DNA of 16,844 nt from Phycisphaerales bacterium (GCA_007127615.1 SKZB01000445.1:1-16844), one strand, 5' to 3'; numbered from the stretch's first letter, positions 1 through 8,406 are shown. Numbers and translations are program-made. The notes: generated by a model not told the origin, from the sequence alone.

Positions 1-33
1 GGACCCTTGATGGGGATGATCGAAGGAATCCCG

Positions 34-732
34 ATGAATCTGATCCTGGCGGAGACCAACGAGACGGGCATGACCTGGCTGGAAGCGATTCAGCGCGGCG
101 GGCCGGTCGGGTATCTCATTCTCGCGATGAGTGTGGCGGCGCTGGCGCTGATCATCATGCACTTCATCCAGATCCGGCGGGTGGCGCTCCTGCCCCCGGA
201 GCAGCTCACCCCGCTTGATGATCTGCTCCGCCGCGGCGATGTGGCGGGCGCGCTCGAATTCTGCCTCAATCCCGAGCATGACTCCTACCTCGTGCGCATT
301 CTGTCCTCGGGGCTGACGCGGTTTCAGAAATCGGCGTTCGGCGCGTTTGAAATCAAGAACGCGATCGAGGAAGCGGGTGAAGATCAGACTTCGCGGCTGT
401 ACCGTTCCACGGACGCGATCGGGGTGATCGGCAACATCGCGCCGCTGCTCGGACTGCTCGGCACGGTCATCGGTATGGTCGGCGCGTTCGAGGCGATCGG
501 CCAGACCGGCGCGGCCCGGCACGAAGAACTGGCGGGCAGCATCAGTCTCGCGCTGATCACCACGCTCATGGGGCTCACCCTCGCCATCCCGTGTATTGCA
601 CTGCATACGTTCTTTCGCAACCGGATTGACACGTTCGCCTCCGAAGCGGCGATGGAGATCGAACGACTGACGCTGCATCTCGAATCAAGCGGTTCCGGCC
701 CGCCCGCCGCGCCGGGGCAGGGAGCGCGGTAA
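34..732 (+). CDS. ExbB/TolQ/MotA-family proton channel subunit
   Basis: This is an inner-membrane subunit of a proton-motive-force motor; family members form a pentamer around a dimer of ExbD/TolR. The 232-residue protein has the expected three membrane helices (about 25-46, 127-152 and 168-193), a cytoplasmic loop between the first two, and the hallmark Gly-rich motif APLLGLLGTVIGMVGAF (136-152). Thr144 and Thr176/177 match the polar pore threonines of the family. I chose ATG34 because AAGGA (23-27) sits 6 nt upstream. ATG10 is an alternative, since it lies in a TGATG (8-12) that could couple it to an upstream gene ending outside the window; the frame is also open to the left edge. It ends 3 bp before the first exbD and heads the six-gene block. 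Family assignment is firm; whether it is ExbB, TolQ or AglR-like cannot be decided from sequence alone. Confidence 0.93.
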   Translation: MNLILAETNETGMTWLEAIQRGGPVGYLILAMSVAALALIIMHFIQIRRVALLPPEQLTPLDDLLRRGDVAGALEFCLNPEHDSYLVRILSSGLTRFQKSAFGAFEIKNAIEEAGEDQTSRLYRSTDAIGVIGNIAPLLGLLGTVIGMVGAFEAIGQTGAARHEELAGSISLALITTLMGLTLAIPCIALHTFFRNRIDTFASEAAMEIERLTLHLESSGSGPPAAPGQGAR

Positions 733-735
733 CGA

Positions 736-1155
736 ATGACGTGGCGCCGGAGACAACGCGAGCGGATCTTCCCCGTCGACATCACGCCGATGATCGATGT
801 CGTGTTTCTCCTGATCATCTTCTTTATGGTGACCGCGCAGTTTGCGAAGATCAGTCGGGCGGAGCTCGATCTGCCGCGCGAGCCGGGCGAACACGGTGAG
901 CCCGACGAGCCCGACGCCATCGTCATCAACCTCACGCGGGACGGCACGCTGATCGTGAGCGACCGCGAGATCGAGCGTGATGCCCTGTCGTCGATGGTGC
1001 AACAGGTTCTCGAGCCGGCGACGGGCGATCCCGCCGCGGCGCCCGTTCTCCTGCGGGTCGATCGGGAAGCCGATTCGGCTCGTCTCAATGAACTGATCGA
1101 GCAACTGCAGGCGATCGGCGTCGGCCGGGTACGCGTGGCCACCGAAGTTCCGTAA
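736..1155 (+). CDS. ExbD/TolR-family biopolymer transport protein (first copy)
   Basis: The 139-residue protein is a stator/plug subunit that pairs with the ExbB-like channel. A short Arg-rich cytoplasmic N-terminus is followed by one membrane helix starting at ITPMIDVVFLLIIFFMVT. Asp21 in the MID motif is the family's essential proton-carrying aspartate. The periplasmic part (about 45-139) has the usual small alpha/beta layout, with an acidic, Pro-rich linker (EPGEHGEPDEPD) and a C-terminal 'vLLRVDREA...LNELIEQLQAIGVGRVRVAT' type fold seen across ExbD/TolR. Length is typical. The start is only 3 bp after the exbB stop, so translation is probably coupled. This copy is the more canonical of the two ExbD genes. 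Confidence 0.93.
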   Translation: MTWRRRQRERIFPVDITPMIDVVFLLIIFFMVTAQFAKISRAELDLPREPGEHGEPDEPDAIVINLTRDGTLIVSDREIERDALSSMVQQVLEPATGDPAAAPVLLRVDREADSARLNELIEQLQAIGVGRVRVATEVP

Positions 1156-1185
1156 TCTTCATTTCAGGGAATTGATCCAACCGGC

Positions 1186-1611
1186 ATGTGGACACGAGAA
1201 CGAAAAAACCATCGGCGACGGGAACGCATCACGCTCAATCTGGCGAGCATGATTGACGTCACGTTTCTGCTGCTGATCTATTTTCTCGTGACCACGGTCC
1301 TGGCGGAGCCGGAGAACCGGCTCACGCCGGATCTGCAGGTGCAGACCGGCGAAGCCGCCGGCCGCGAGGCCGATCTTGAACCCCAGGTCCTGGAGGTGCT
1401 GTTCGCGGATGGCCAGCCGGTCTATCGTCTGGGCCGCATCGTCATGGTCTCCCGCGCGGAACTGCGGGAGCGTCTGGACGCGTTGCCGCGTTCGGCGGGT
1501 GTCTTCATTCGGGTGGGGGACGGCGTGCCGGTGGGCTTTGCGGTCAGCGCCATTCAGGTGGCGCGCGATCTGGACTTTGAACAGGTGACGTATGTCCCCC
1601 ATTCGCCGTAA
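1186..1611 (+). CDS. ExbD/TolR-family protein (second, divergent copy)
   Basis: The 141-residue protein has the same architecture as its upstream neighbour: a basic N-terminus (RERKNHRRRER), one membrane helix (about 20-41) with Asp24 in ASMIDVTFLLLIYFLVTT, then a periplasmic domain. It departs from the family consensus before the Asp: the usual T-P of 'TPMID' is replaced by A-S, and the periplasmic domain shares little with copy one. This suggests a specialised partner rather than a recent duplicate. The gap to copy one is 30 bp, and the last 20 bp overlap the start of the TPR gene. One TolQ with two unlike TolR subunits resembles the arrangement of AglRQS in Myxococcus; that parallel is inference. 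Confidence 0.88.
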   Translation: MWTRERKNHRRRERITLNLASMIDVTFLLLIYFLVTTVLAEPENRLTPDLQVQTGEAAGREADLEPQVLEVLFADGQPVYRLGRIVMVSRAELRERLDALPRSAGVFIRVGDGVPVGFAVSAIQVARDLDFEQVTYVPHSP

Positions 1612-4258
1612 AACACGAACCCTCCTGTTGAGCGGCGCCTTCCTCGCGTGGTCTGGTTTCGGCCATCCCGCAGCGTGGGGGGACGATCGGCACGACGAAA
1701 AGGCGGTGACCGCGTACCTGGAGCGACTGGACTCCCCCGAACTGCTGGTGGTGCATCTTGAACAGAAGCTGGAGCGTACGCCGCGGAACGAACGGGGGGA
1801 GTTGGTCATTCGGATTGCCGAGTTGTACGTTCAACTGCTTCGGCGCGAACAGGATGCGGCGCAGCGCAAGGTCTATGAGGCGCGCAGTCGACAGTTGCTC
1901 GATGAAGCGCCGACCGAGGTGGCGCGCCAACTGGAGTTGTCGCTGCTGCAGGCCCGATACCGTGAGGCGGAGTCGATCGCGGAGCGGTATCGCCTCCGTC
2001 TGATTGACATCGATGAACTTGCGGATGCAATCGGCTTCCTGCGCGAGATTGCGCCGCGACTCGATCAGTTGAGTGAATCGCTCCGGAGAGACATCGAGCG
2101 CACGCAGCGCGATGCGGATCGGGCCCGGGGCCGCGCCGCCGCTGCGTTGAACGAGCAGTTGCGGCGCGACCGTCAACTCCAGCGGCAGTCGGCGTTCCTT
2201 TTCGGCTGGTCCGCGTACTACCTGGGCTGGCTCGATCCCGGACCGGAATCATCGGCGCAGTTGGACCGGGCGGAAAGGGTCTTCGCCCGACTGTTGCGCA
2301 CCGCAACCGATCACCCTCGACCGGAAGATGTCTCCGTCGATCTTCGTGCCGATGAGGCCTCGGCCCGATCGGTCCTCGGCATGGCGCTCTGCAAGTCCGT
2401 GAATCCGGCGTACACCGGGGTGGCCACGGCGCTCGAGTGGATCGAACTGCTCGAGCACGAACGAACCGAATCGTCGGTGCGTGAGCAGGCGCCGGGATGG
2501 AAGCTCGTCATCCTACTGAGAGCCGGAAACTACCGCGAGGCCGGAACGTTGCTTCGTGATCGGTGGGATGAAAAAGAGACGCGGATTCCCACCGCCTGGC
2601 TTCGACTGGCGGCCATCGCCGCCCTGGAATCGGCGCCGAACGGCGAAGTCGAAGATGGCATTCAGCAACGCGAACGCACCGCACTGATTGATATGGTCGT
2701 TGAGCGGTTCGCCGCGCGGGGTGAGTTGAACCAGGTACTCGAACTTGCCGAGCGGTTCGGACTCGACACCATTTCCGGCGGCGGCTTTGCGCCGCGTTAC
2801 CTGCGCGGCATGCTGCTATTTCGAATCGTTCAGGAGGGGAATGAATCCGAAACGCTGTCCGACCCGGAGCGCCGTGAACAGTACGAAGCGATTGTCTCGG
2901 AACTGCAATCTGCGCTGCACGTGGCCGGTCCGGAGGAGTCACCCGAACGGGTGGCGTCGATTCACCGGCTGCTCGGCTGGTCTTTGTACGAACTGGATCA
3001 TTGGCGCGATGCGGTGGATCACTTTCTCGAAGCGGAGAAGGCGCTGCCACGTGAGCAGGCGGCGGAATCGCTCCGCATGGCGATCATGGCTCTCGATCGT
3101 CTGCTGCGCACGGAATCCGACGCCGATCTGGCGTTGCGGCATGAGCAACTGACCGAGCGATACCTTGACCGCTATCCCGAGACGGGGTTCGCCAGCCGGC
3201 TTTTGCTGCACCGGACGGGCGGCCGGGAGGTCTTATCGGAAGAGCAGCGCGCGGCGCTGCGTGATATCGGGGCGGACGATCCCTCGTACGTTCAAGCACG
3301 CCTGCGCCTGATTTCTGATCATTTCCGTGCGTTCCGTCGCGCGGCCCCGGATCAGAAAGCATCGCGCGCCGATCGTTTTCTTGATGCCTCCGGCGACCTG
3401 GTGCAGTTCATTCTGGCGCAGCCCGAGGATGACTCCCCGGATGAGTCGCTGCTTCACCTGGCGCGTCAGATGCTGGAAGTCGCGCTGTCCGACGACGGCG
3501 CGGCGGCGGATGTGGCCCATCTGGCGTTTGAGTTGATCGATCGGCGCGAGCTGGCGCCCGCCGACCCGCTCGTTGCCGAAGAGTTGACCTGCCGGCGCGT
3601 ACAGTACGACCTCGTGCGTGACCGCTTCCGCGATGCGGTGGACCAGGCTGAACGCATGTGGAGCGAGACCTCCGGGTCCGTCTGGACGCGACAGGCCGTT
3701 CGCGCCGTGTTTCGACATGCCTACCGCCGGTGGGAGCGGGCCGGCACGCGGGAGCGCGAGCCGTACGGGCGGGTCGCCCTGTCGTACGGCGGACGCGTGC
3801 TGCGGGAGTTTGAAGATGACGCCGAGGCGCTGTCCCGGAGCGTGCCGCACCGTGTGGCTTCGATCGTGGCGGAACTCTCGTACTCGTTCTGGCGCGTTCA
3901 CGGGGAGGAACGCGATGGTCGGGCGGCTCAGTATCTCTACGAACGGCTGCTCGCCTACCACCCGCGCGTGGAGACGTATCTCGAGCGCGCCGCCGCGCTG
4001 GCGGAACACTTCGATGATCTGGAATCGGCCCTGTCGCACTGGCGGCGGCTCGCGGTGGGACGGGAAACCGGAACGGCCCCGTGGTACGAAGCGCGATTTC
4101 ATGTCATTTCAATCCTGGTTCGGATTGATCCCGAGCGCGCTGCCGAAGCGCTGCAACAGTACGATGCGATCCATGCCGAGGGCGCCCCCGAGCCGTGGGC
4201 CTCGCGCTTCGATGAAATCCCCCGCGCGTTGCCCGCTTCGACGGAGCCGGATTCATGA
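1592..4258 (+). CDS. Large secreted TPR-like helical protein, function unknown
   Basis: The 888-residue protein has a clear Sec signal peptide: basic MSPIRRKTRT, a hydrophobic stretch to about residue 24, and a likely cut after AAWG (residue 30). No lipobox Cys is seen, so it is probably soluble in the periplasm. The mature part is almost wholly helical and charged, rich in Arg/Glu/Asp/Leu, with TPR-like pairs. The clearest is GWSLYELDHWRDAVDHF at about 460-480, followed by the typical 'aL' helix; others lie near 206-235, 672-690 and 778-820. No catalytic motif was seen. The gene starts inside the second exbD (20 bp overlap) and its TGA overlaps the next ATG (ATGA). TPR proteins are scaffolds, so a role as a periplasmic partner of the ExbBD motor is plausible but inferred. 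The exact repeat count needs a profile search. Confidence 0.85.
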   Translation: MSPIRRKTRTLLLSGAFLAWSGFGHPAAWGDDRHDEKAVTAYLERLDSPELLVVHLEQKLERTPRNERGELVIRIAELYVQLLRREQDAAQRKVYEARSRQLLDEAPTEVARQLELSLLQARYREAESIAERYRLRLIDIDELADAIGFLREIAPRLDQLSESLRRDIERTQRDADRARGRAAAALNEQLRRDRQLQRQSAFLFGWSAYYLGWLDPGPESSAQLDRAERVFARLLRTATDHPRPEDVSVDLRADEASARSVLGMALCKSVNPAYTGVATALEWIELLEHERTESSVREQAPGWKLVILLRAGNYREAGTLLRDRWDEKETRIPTAWLRLAAIAALESAPNGEVEDGIQQRERTALIDMVVERFAARGELNQVLELAERFGLDTISGGGFAPRYLRGMLLFRIVQEGNESETLSDPERREQYEAIVSELQSALHVAGPEESPERVASIHRLLGWSLYELDHWRDAVDHFLEAEKALPREQAAESLRMAIMALDRLLRTESDADLALRHEQLTERYLDRYPETGFASRLLLHRTGGREVLSEEQRAALRDIGADDPSYVQARLRLISDHFRAFRRAAPDQKASRADRFLDASGDLVQFILAQPEDDSPDESLLHLARQMLEVALSDDGAAADVAHLAFELIDRRELAPADPLVAEELTCRRVQYDLVRDRFRDAVDQAERMWSETSGSVWTRQAVRAVFRHAYRRWERAGTREREPYGRVALSYGGRVLREFEDDAEALSRSVPHRVASIVAELSYSFWRVHGEERDGRAAQYLYERLLAYHPRVETYLERAAALAEHFDDLESALSHWRRLAVGRETGTAPWYEARFHVISILVRIDPERAAEALQQYDAIHAEGAPEPWASRFDEIPRALPASTEPDS

Positions 4259-7164
4259 ATCGCGAGCGCCTGAGCGCCATTCTCGGTCTTCCGCCGGAAT
4301 CGGAAGCGCACGAACTGCTCGGTCTGGCCGAAGTGCCGACGGATCGTCGCGAAGTGAATCGGCGGCTTGATGCCAGGCTCGCGCAGATCGAGGCCCATTC
4401 GGATGCCGACAGCGATGAGGCGGAGCGGGCCCGCCGGATCGTTCGTAACGCGGCCCGGCGATTGCACGAACAGCTCACCCGCGCCAGGACGCCCGATCCG
4501 ACACGCCGCACGCCACAGCGTTTTGCGCTCACCGAGTTGGACCGCAGTGTGCTCGGCGTCCTCGTGGGAAGCGGCGGGTGGAACGCGTCGAGCCGCGCGC
4601 GTCTGGTCGCCCTCGCCCACCACCACGGCGTCGGGCCGTACGGCCTCCTGCGCGTCATCTGCGGCCTGAACGATCATGCGCGAAGGCACGGACCGCGCAT
4701 CACCATCTCGGATATCACCGGCCGAACCGAGACGGCGGCAACGATTCGACAGCGCGAGGCCGAGGATGTTCGCGCCGAGGAACTCATCAACCGTTATGCC
4801 CCGGAGTTCCGGGAAGGTACCGTCTGGGCGACGATCAAGCTTTCGGTTCTGTTCGGCCTGCTGACCCTGCTGGTTGCCGGCGCGATCATCGTCCCGCTCT
4901 GGCATCATCAGCGCACGATCCTCACGACGCGGACCGCACCGCCGGGAGCGATCTCGCCCGATCCCATGGTCGATCGTGAGCGGGACCACCCTTCGACCGA
5001 GGGCGAGCGACCGCGGCAACCGGCGCTGGAGCGTTGGCCGACGTTGACGCCGCCCATTCGCGCCCCGAGATGGGAGGAGCTTGATCGGAAGGGGGCAGAG
5101 CTTCGTGACGAGTTCAGCGTGCTGACCGGCCGGATGCTCGCGTCGGTTGAGCCGGATGATGAGGTCTTCGGGCGATGGGCGGTCGCGGTCGATCGTTTCG
5201 GCCGGATCTGGCCGGGCCTGGAGGAACGCGATTCGGGCCGACTGGAAGAGGACTTTCTCCAGCCGCTCTATGCCTCCGCCGGTCGCCCCGATCGGCACGA
5301 CCCCTTGCTGGACGCGCTCGGCCCGGTCTCGCGCGAACCGGCGGCCGCTTCGGAACTTTTCTCAGGAAGTTGGCGGGTGGGCATGTTGTTCGAGCTCACG
5401 CAGGATCATCGACTGCCGCAGCGCACCCGCCAGCGCGCGCTCGACCTCTTGAACCATTCTTTCGCCCGGCGCATCGATCAGGAATTCCTTTGGCGGGATC
5501 GGGAGGCGGCGATCGGCGACTGGCTGGACCGCGTGCTATCCTCGATGGTGCGTGACGTTGAGACTTCGCGACCCGATGATCTGGCGGGTTTGTGGGGGGC
5601 ATGGATTGAAACGCTCGGTCGGGTTCGGTTCGGCGAGTCGCGGCAGCGCCGGCTGCTCGATGCCGTGGAATCATTATTGAGCGAAGTCTCCGATCCCCGT
5701 GAACCGGCCGGCCGTCCCGCGCTGGTGGCGCATCTGTTGCGGGAACTCGATTTCGAAAACAGCGCCATCGTTCGGCAGCGCGTGGGCGAGTGGATTCGTC
5801 CCGGCCGGCTGAGTTCGAGACAGCTCTGGGTGCTGACTTCACTTCTGGCACTGGACCGGGCCACGCCGTGGCTCAACGAGCAGATGATCATCATGCCCGA
5901 AGCCGATGATCGGCTGCGCGGGCGCGCCGCGCAGGATCTCGAAGCGCTCTGGCCGCCGCGGACGGTTTCGTCCGACGACCCCCGGCAAGGTCACCGCATC
6001 GCCGTCGATGTCGAGTCGGGACAGCGCTGGCGCGATCTTGAAGAAGCGTTGCTCGAACCTCGCCGGGAGATCAGCGACCCGCTGTCGGCGCTGCGGCAAT
6101 TGACGCGACGGGTCTGGCTCAACGAGGCCGCGCTGCATCTGGCGGTCGGTGATCACGATCAGGCCCGCGAAGTCATGAACGACATCGAAGACCTCGATGG
6201 CCGCTCCCGCGAAGGCAGTCGTCATGCGCTGACCAACCCGTACGGACGCGGCGGATCGGGTGCGATTCGTCCCGGTCAGCCGGCCGGCCCCGATGGCGTA
6301 TGGGCCGAAGCATACATGTCGGCCGGGCGCAGCGTGGATGCGCGGCTTCAGGAAATCCAACAGTTGGAGCGGCGGGGGGGTGGTGACCTCGGCCCGCGCG
6401 ATGCCGCCGTCCTGGTCCGTGAGGCGTACCGTGGCTCGCCGCGTGAGATCAGTGATCACGCCCAGCGTCTGGTCGAATCTCGTTTCGCTTCCGGGCCGAC
6501 GGTGATCCTTGAACTGATCAATGAGTTGCCCGACGCGCCGCGCCACCGCCGGACGATCACGTTCATCGAGCGCATCACGAACACCACCATTGCCGACCGG
6601 GGTGACGATCGAGAGGAAGCCGAAGCCCGTGCGCGGCTGGCGTTGATCGAGCGTCGGTTGAAACTCCAGCAGCGTGGGCCGGATCCACGCGATGCGCACG
6701 CCGAACTGATTCGCGGGTCGTTCGAGAGGCAGTTGCTGGCGATTCAGCCCGAAGAACGATCGGTCAGCACGGAACCCGTCCGGGAAACCGCGCAGCGCCT
6801 TCGCCAGGGGTGGTGGTCCGTGGTGAGCGAAGCGGCGGTTTCGTCGGCCGACCGTGAAGGGAGCCTGGCGGCGCTGGACAGTATTCAGCAGGAACACGCC
6901 CTGCGCCGTCGCCTGGCGCGCGGTTCGCTTCAGAAGACTCTCGCGGAGCGAATCGGCGTGCTGGATCTCCTCGGAGAATTGATCACCATCGAACAGCCGC
7001 CGCGCGAAGCAATCGTGCGACGATTGCTCGAACGCACGCTGGTCGACCGGCGCGAGGCGACCGATGTGCTCGGGCAACTGCTCATCACCGAAGCCGCGCT
7101 GTCTCGGCTCTGGCGCATGCGGCTGGATCTTCCCGAGCGAGCCACCGGAGAGGGTTCATCATGA
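4255..7164 (+). CDS. Bitopic membrane protein with J-like N-terminus and long helical extramembrane region
   Basis: The 969-residue protein has no close relative that I can name. Residues 19-75 (beginning ELLGLAEVPTDRREVNRRLD) look like a degenerate J-domain: LLGL start, helix II, helix III ending in a leucine-rich helix. They lack the HPD tripeptide needed to stimulate DnaK, so the fold is inferred. Residues 92-138 form a second conserved-looking helical unit (LDRSVLGVLVGSGGWN). One membrane helix lies at about 194-215, with basic residues on the N-terminal side, predicting N-in/C-out. The remaining 750 or so residues are helical, Arg/Glu-rich, and would lie in the periplasm, where the neighbouring TPR protein is exported. 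The start codon overlaps the previous stop and the stop overlaps the next start (both ATGA). It could link cytoplasm to periplasm for the motor; this is inference. Confidence 0.82.
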   Translation: MNRERLSAILGLPPESEAHELLGLAEVPTDRREVNRRLDARLAQIEAHSDADSDEAERARRIVRNAARRLHEQLTRARTPDPTRRTPQRFALTELDRSVLGVLVGSGGWNASSRARLVALAHHHGVGPYGLLRVICGLNDHARRHGPRITISDITGRTETAATIRQREAEDVRAEELINRYAPEFREGTVWATIKLSVLFGLLTLLVAGAIIVPLWHHQRTILTTRTAPPGAISPDPMVDRERDHPSTEGERPRQPALERWPTLTPPIRAPRWEELDRKGAELRDEFSVLTGRMLASVEPDDEVFGRWAVAVDRFGRIWPGLEERDSGRLEEDFLQPLYASAGRPDRHDPLLDALGPVSREPAAASELFSGSWRVGMLFELTQDHRLPQRTRQRALDLLNHSFARRIDQEFLWRDREAAIGDWLDRVLSSMVRDVETSRPDDLAGLWGAWIETLGRVRFGESRQRRLLDAVESLLSEVSDPREPAGRPALVAHLLRELDFENSAIVRQRVGEWIRPGRLSSRQLWVLTSLLALDRATPWLNEQMIIMPEADDRLRGRAAQDLEALWPPRTVSSDDPRQGHRIAVDVESGQRWRDLEEALLEPRREISDPLSALRQLTRRVWLNEAALHLAVGDHDQAREVMNDIEDLDGRSREGSRHALTNPYGRGGSGAIRPGQPAGPDGVWAEAYMSAGRSVDARLQEIQQLERRGGGDLGPRDAAVLVREAYRGSPREISDHAQRLVESRFASGPTVILELINELPDAPRHRRTITFIERITNTTIADRGDDREEAEARARLALIERRLKLQQRGPDPRDAHAELIRGSFERQLLAIQPEERSVSTEPVRETAQRLRQGWWSVVSEAAVSSADREGSLAALDSIQQEHALRRRLARGSLQKTLAERIGVLDLLGELITIEQPPREAIVRRLLERTLVDRREATDVLGQLLITEAALSRLWRMRLDLPERATGEGSS

Positions 7165-7970
7165 CCGACATCCTCCGAATGATCCTGTTTCTACCGATCG
7201 TCCTGAGCATGGCGAGTTTCAGCGTCCAGGCGGGGGATGAGAACGCCATCGACTGGTCCGATCGGCTGGAAGGGCTGACGCCCGACGCGCCACTGGCGTA
7301 CTTTGAGCTGGCGGAAGAAATCGCCGACGCCGCGGGAAGTGAGTCGGATCAGGACACGGCCCGGCATCTGTTCGCACTGGCGGGGGTCCTTTCGCCGGAC
7401 GGTCTCGGCGCCAGCGCTGCCCTTGCCCTTGCGGATCTTGAAGCATCGCCGACGCGCGCGCAGCAGTACCGGGGGCTGGCCGCTCTGCTCGCCCCTCCGG
7501 AGTCGGCCTTCTTCACCTCACTATTCGGCACCGCGCGGCGCGATGTGGATGCCACGACGGATCCGGTTCGTGCCCGCGCGCTGGTTGATGCGTTCAGTTT
7601 CTACCGCCGGGGCCACGGCCGTCGCGCACTCCGCGCGCTGCAACGTGCGGATGCGGTGGAAACGCTGCATACCCTGGATCCGATCTTTCCGGGCGGTACC
7701 CATCGATTTCTTCAGATCGCGCAGACGATTCATCCCGGCGCCCGGCCGACACTGAGCGATGACGATCTCACCCGCCTGCTGCAGATCGAGCTGGCGCTGC
7801 TCGCGCCCGACAAAGTGCCCTGGTCGGTCGATCTGACCTGGTCGCGTCGGGCGCCGCTGCTGGAATTCAATCCGGGCCGGCTGGAGGAAACGTTCGGCGT
7901 GGATCCGGACCGAACGATTTACCGTGAGGGTCGTTGGGTCAGCCCGCCCGCCCGTTCCGGCGGCGACTGA
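7161..7970 (+). CDS. Secreted hypothetical protein, last gene of the ExbBD operon
   Basis: The 269-residue protein has a Sec signal peptide (hydrophobic ILRMILFLPIVLSMASFS, likely cut after VQA at residue 24) and no lipobox. The mature region to about residue 210 is Ala/Leu-rich and helical, resembling the helical-repeat character of the 888-residue neighbour. The C-terminal 50 residues have a different composition: WSVDLTWSRRAPLLEFNPGR, then 'TIYREGRWVSPP'. I do not recognise a family. Its ATG overlaps the preceding TGA (ATGA), so it belongs to the operon. Its last 32 bp overlap, tail to tail, the gene on the opposite strand. Probably a periplasmic component of the same system. Confidence 0.8.
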   Translation: MTDILRMILFLPIVLSMASFSVQAGDENAIDWSDRLEGLTPDAPLAYFELAEEIADAAGSESDQDTARHLFALAGVLSPDGLGASAALALADLEASPTRAQQYRGLAALLAPPESAFFTSLFGTARRDVDATTDPVRARALVDAFSFYRRGHGRRALRALQRADAVETLHTLDPIFPGGTHRFLQIAQTIHPGARPTLSDDDLTRLLQIELALLAPDKVPWSVDLTWSRRAPLLEFNPGRLEETFGVDPDRTIYREGRWVSPPARSGGD

Positions 7971-8406
7971 GGCGTTCCTGCACGAGCCCGCCGAGTTGGT
8001 CGGTCATCCCCGGAAACTGAAGCGACCACAGCCCCCAGTTCGTGTCGAAGGGGTCCTGGGCCAGTTCGAGGCCTTCCAGAACGGTCTTCTTGAGCTGATC
8101 GGTGGACAACTGATCGACCTCGCCGTCCTCAAAGGGAATGGCGAGTTGCAGATCGTCGGGGCGGGGGATGAGAATCGCCAGGGGCGGGGCGGATGGCTCG
8201 GTGCGGTACTCGATCGTCCACCGCCAGGCATCACCGCGCCAGACGCAGACCTCATGAATCCCGTCGAGATCCTGCATGATCTGCCGCATACTGTCGAATA
8301 TCTCCACACTTCCGTTGGGAAGATCGGCCCGTAACTCCTTGACCGCAGGTTCGTTGAAACGATCTCCCCAAACGGGGCGTGCGTAGGGGTTCTTCTTCCG
8401 GCTCAT
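7939..8406 (-). CDS. Hypothetical cytoplasmic protein, 155 aa
   Basis: The protein starts MSRKKNPYARPVWGDRF. I chose the start at 8406 over an upstream in-frame one at 8508 because GGGAG (complement of 8412-8416) lies 5 nt before it, and because the extra 34 N-terminal residues are Arg-rich and look noncoding. The body is acidic with a probable alpha/beta core: a Trp-rich segment (VCVWRGDAWRWTIEYRTE), a strand-like LAILIPRPDDLQLAIPF, then helices. There is no signal peptide or membrane helix. The order 'WRW..EYR ... ILIPRPDDL' faintly recalls DUF3788-type proteins, but I could not verify this. The gene is convergent with the ExbBD operon and overlaps its last gene by 32 bp. Function unknown. 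Confidence 0.75.
   Translation of the reverse strand: MSRKKNPYARPVWGDRFNEPAVKELRADLPNGSVEIFDSMRQIMQDLDGIHEVCVWRGDAWRWTIEYRTEPSAPPLAILIPRPDDLQLAIPFEDGEVDQLSTDQLKKTVLEGLELAQDPFDTNWGLWSLQFPGMTDQLGGLVQERLSRRRNGRAG

Noticed and set aside
34..1611. Possibility that the ExbB/ExbD genes are the anti-phage Zorya motor or flagellar MotA/MotB
   Set aside because: The ExbB-like protein is short (no long ZorA tail), the ExbD proteins lack an OmpA-like peptidoglycan domain, and no ZorC/D/E-like helicase or nuclease genes follow.
4099..5298. Long minus-strand frames (up to about 400 residues) antisense to the large operon genes
   Set aside because: GC-rich third positions create long antisense frames. The + strand genes have start/stop coupling, signal peptides and membrane helices, while these have no such signals.
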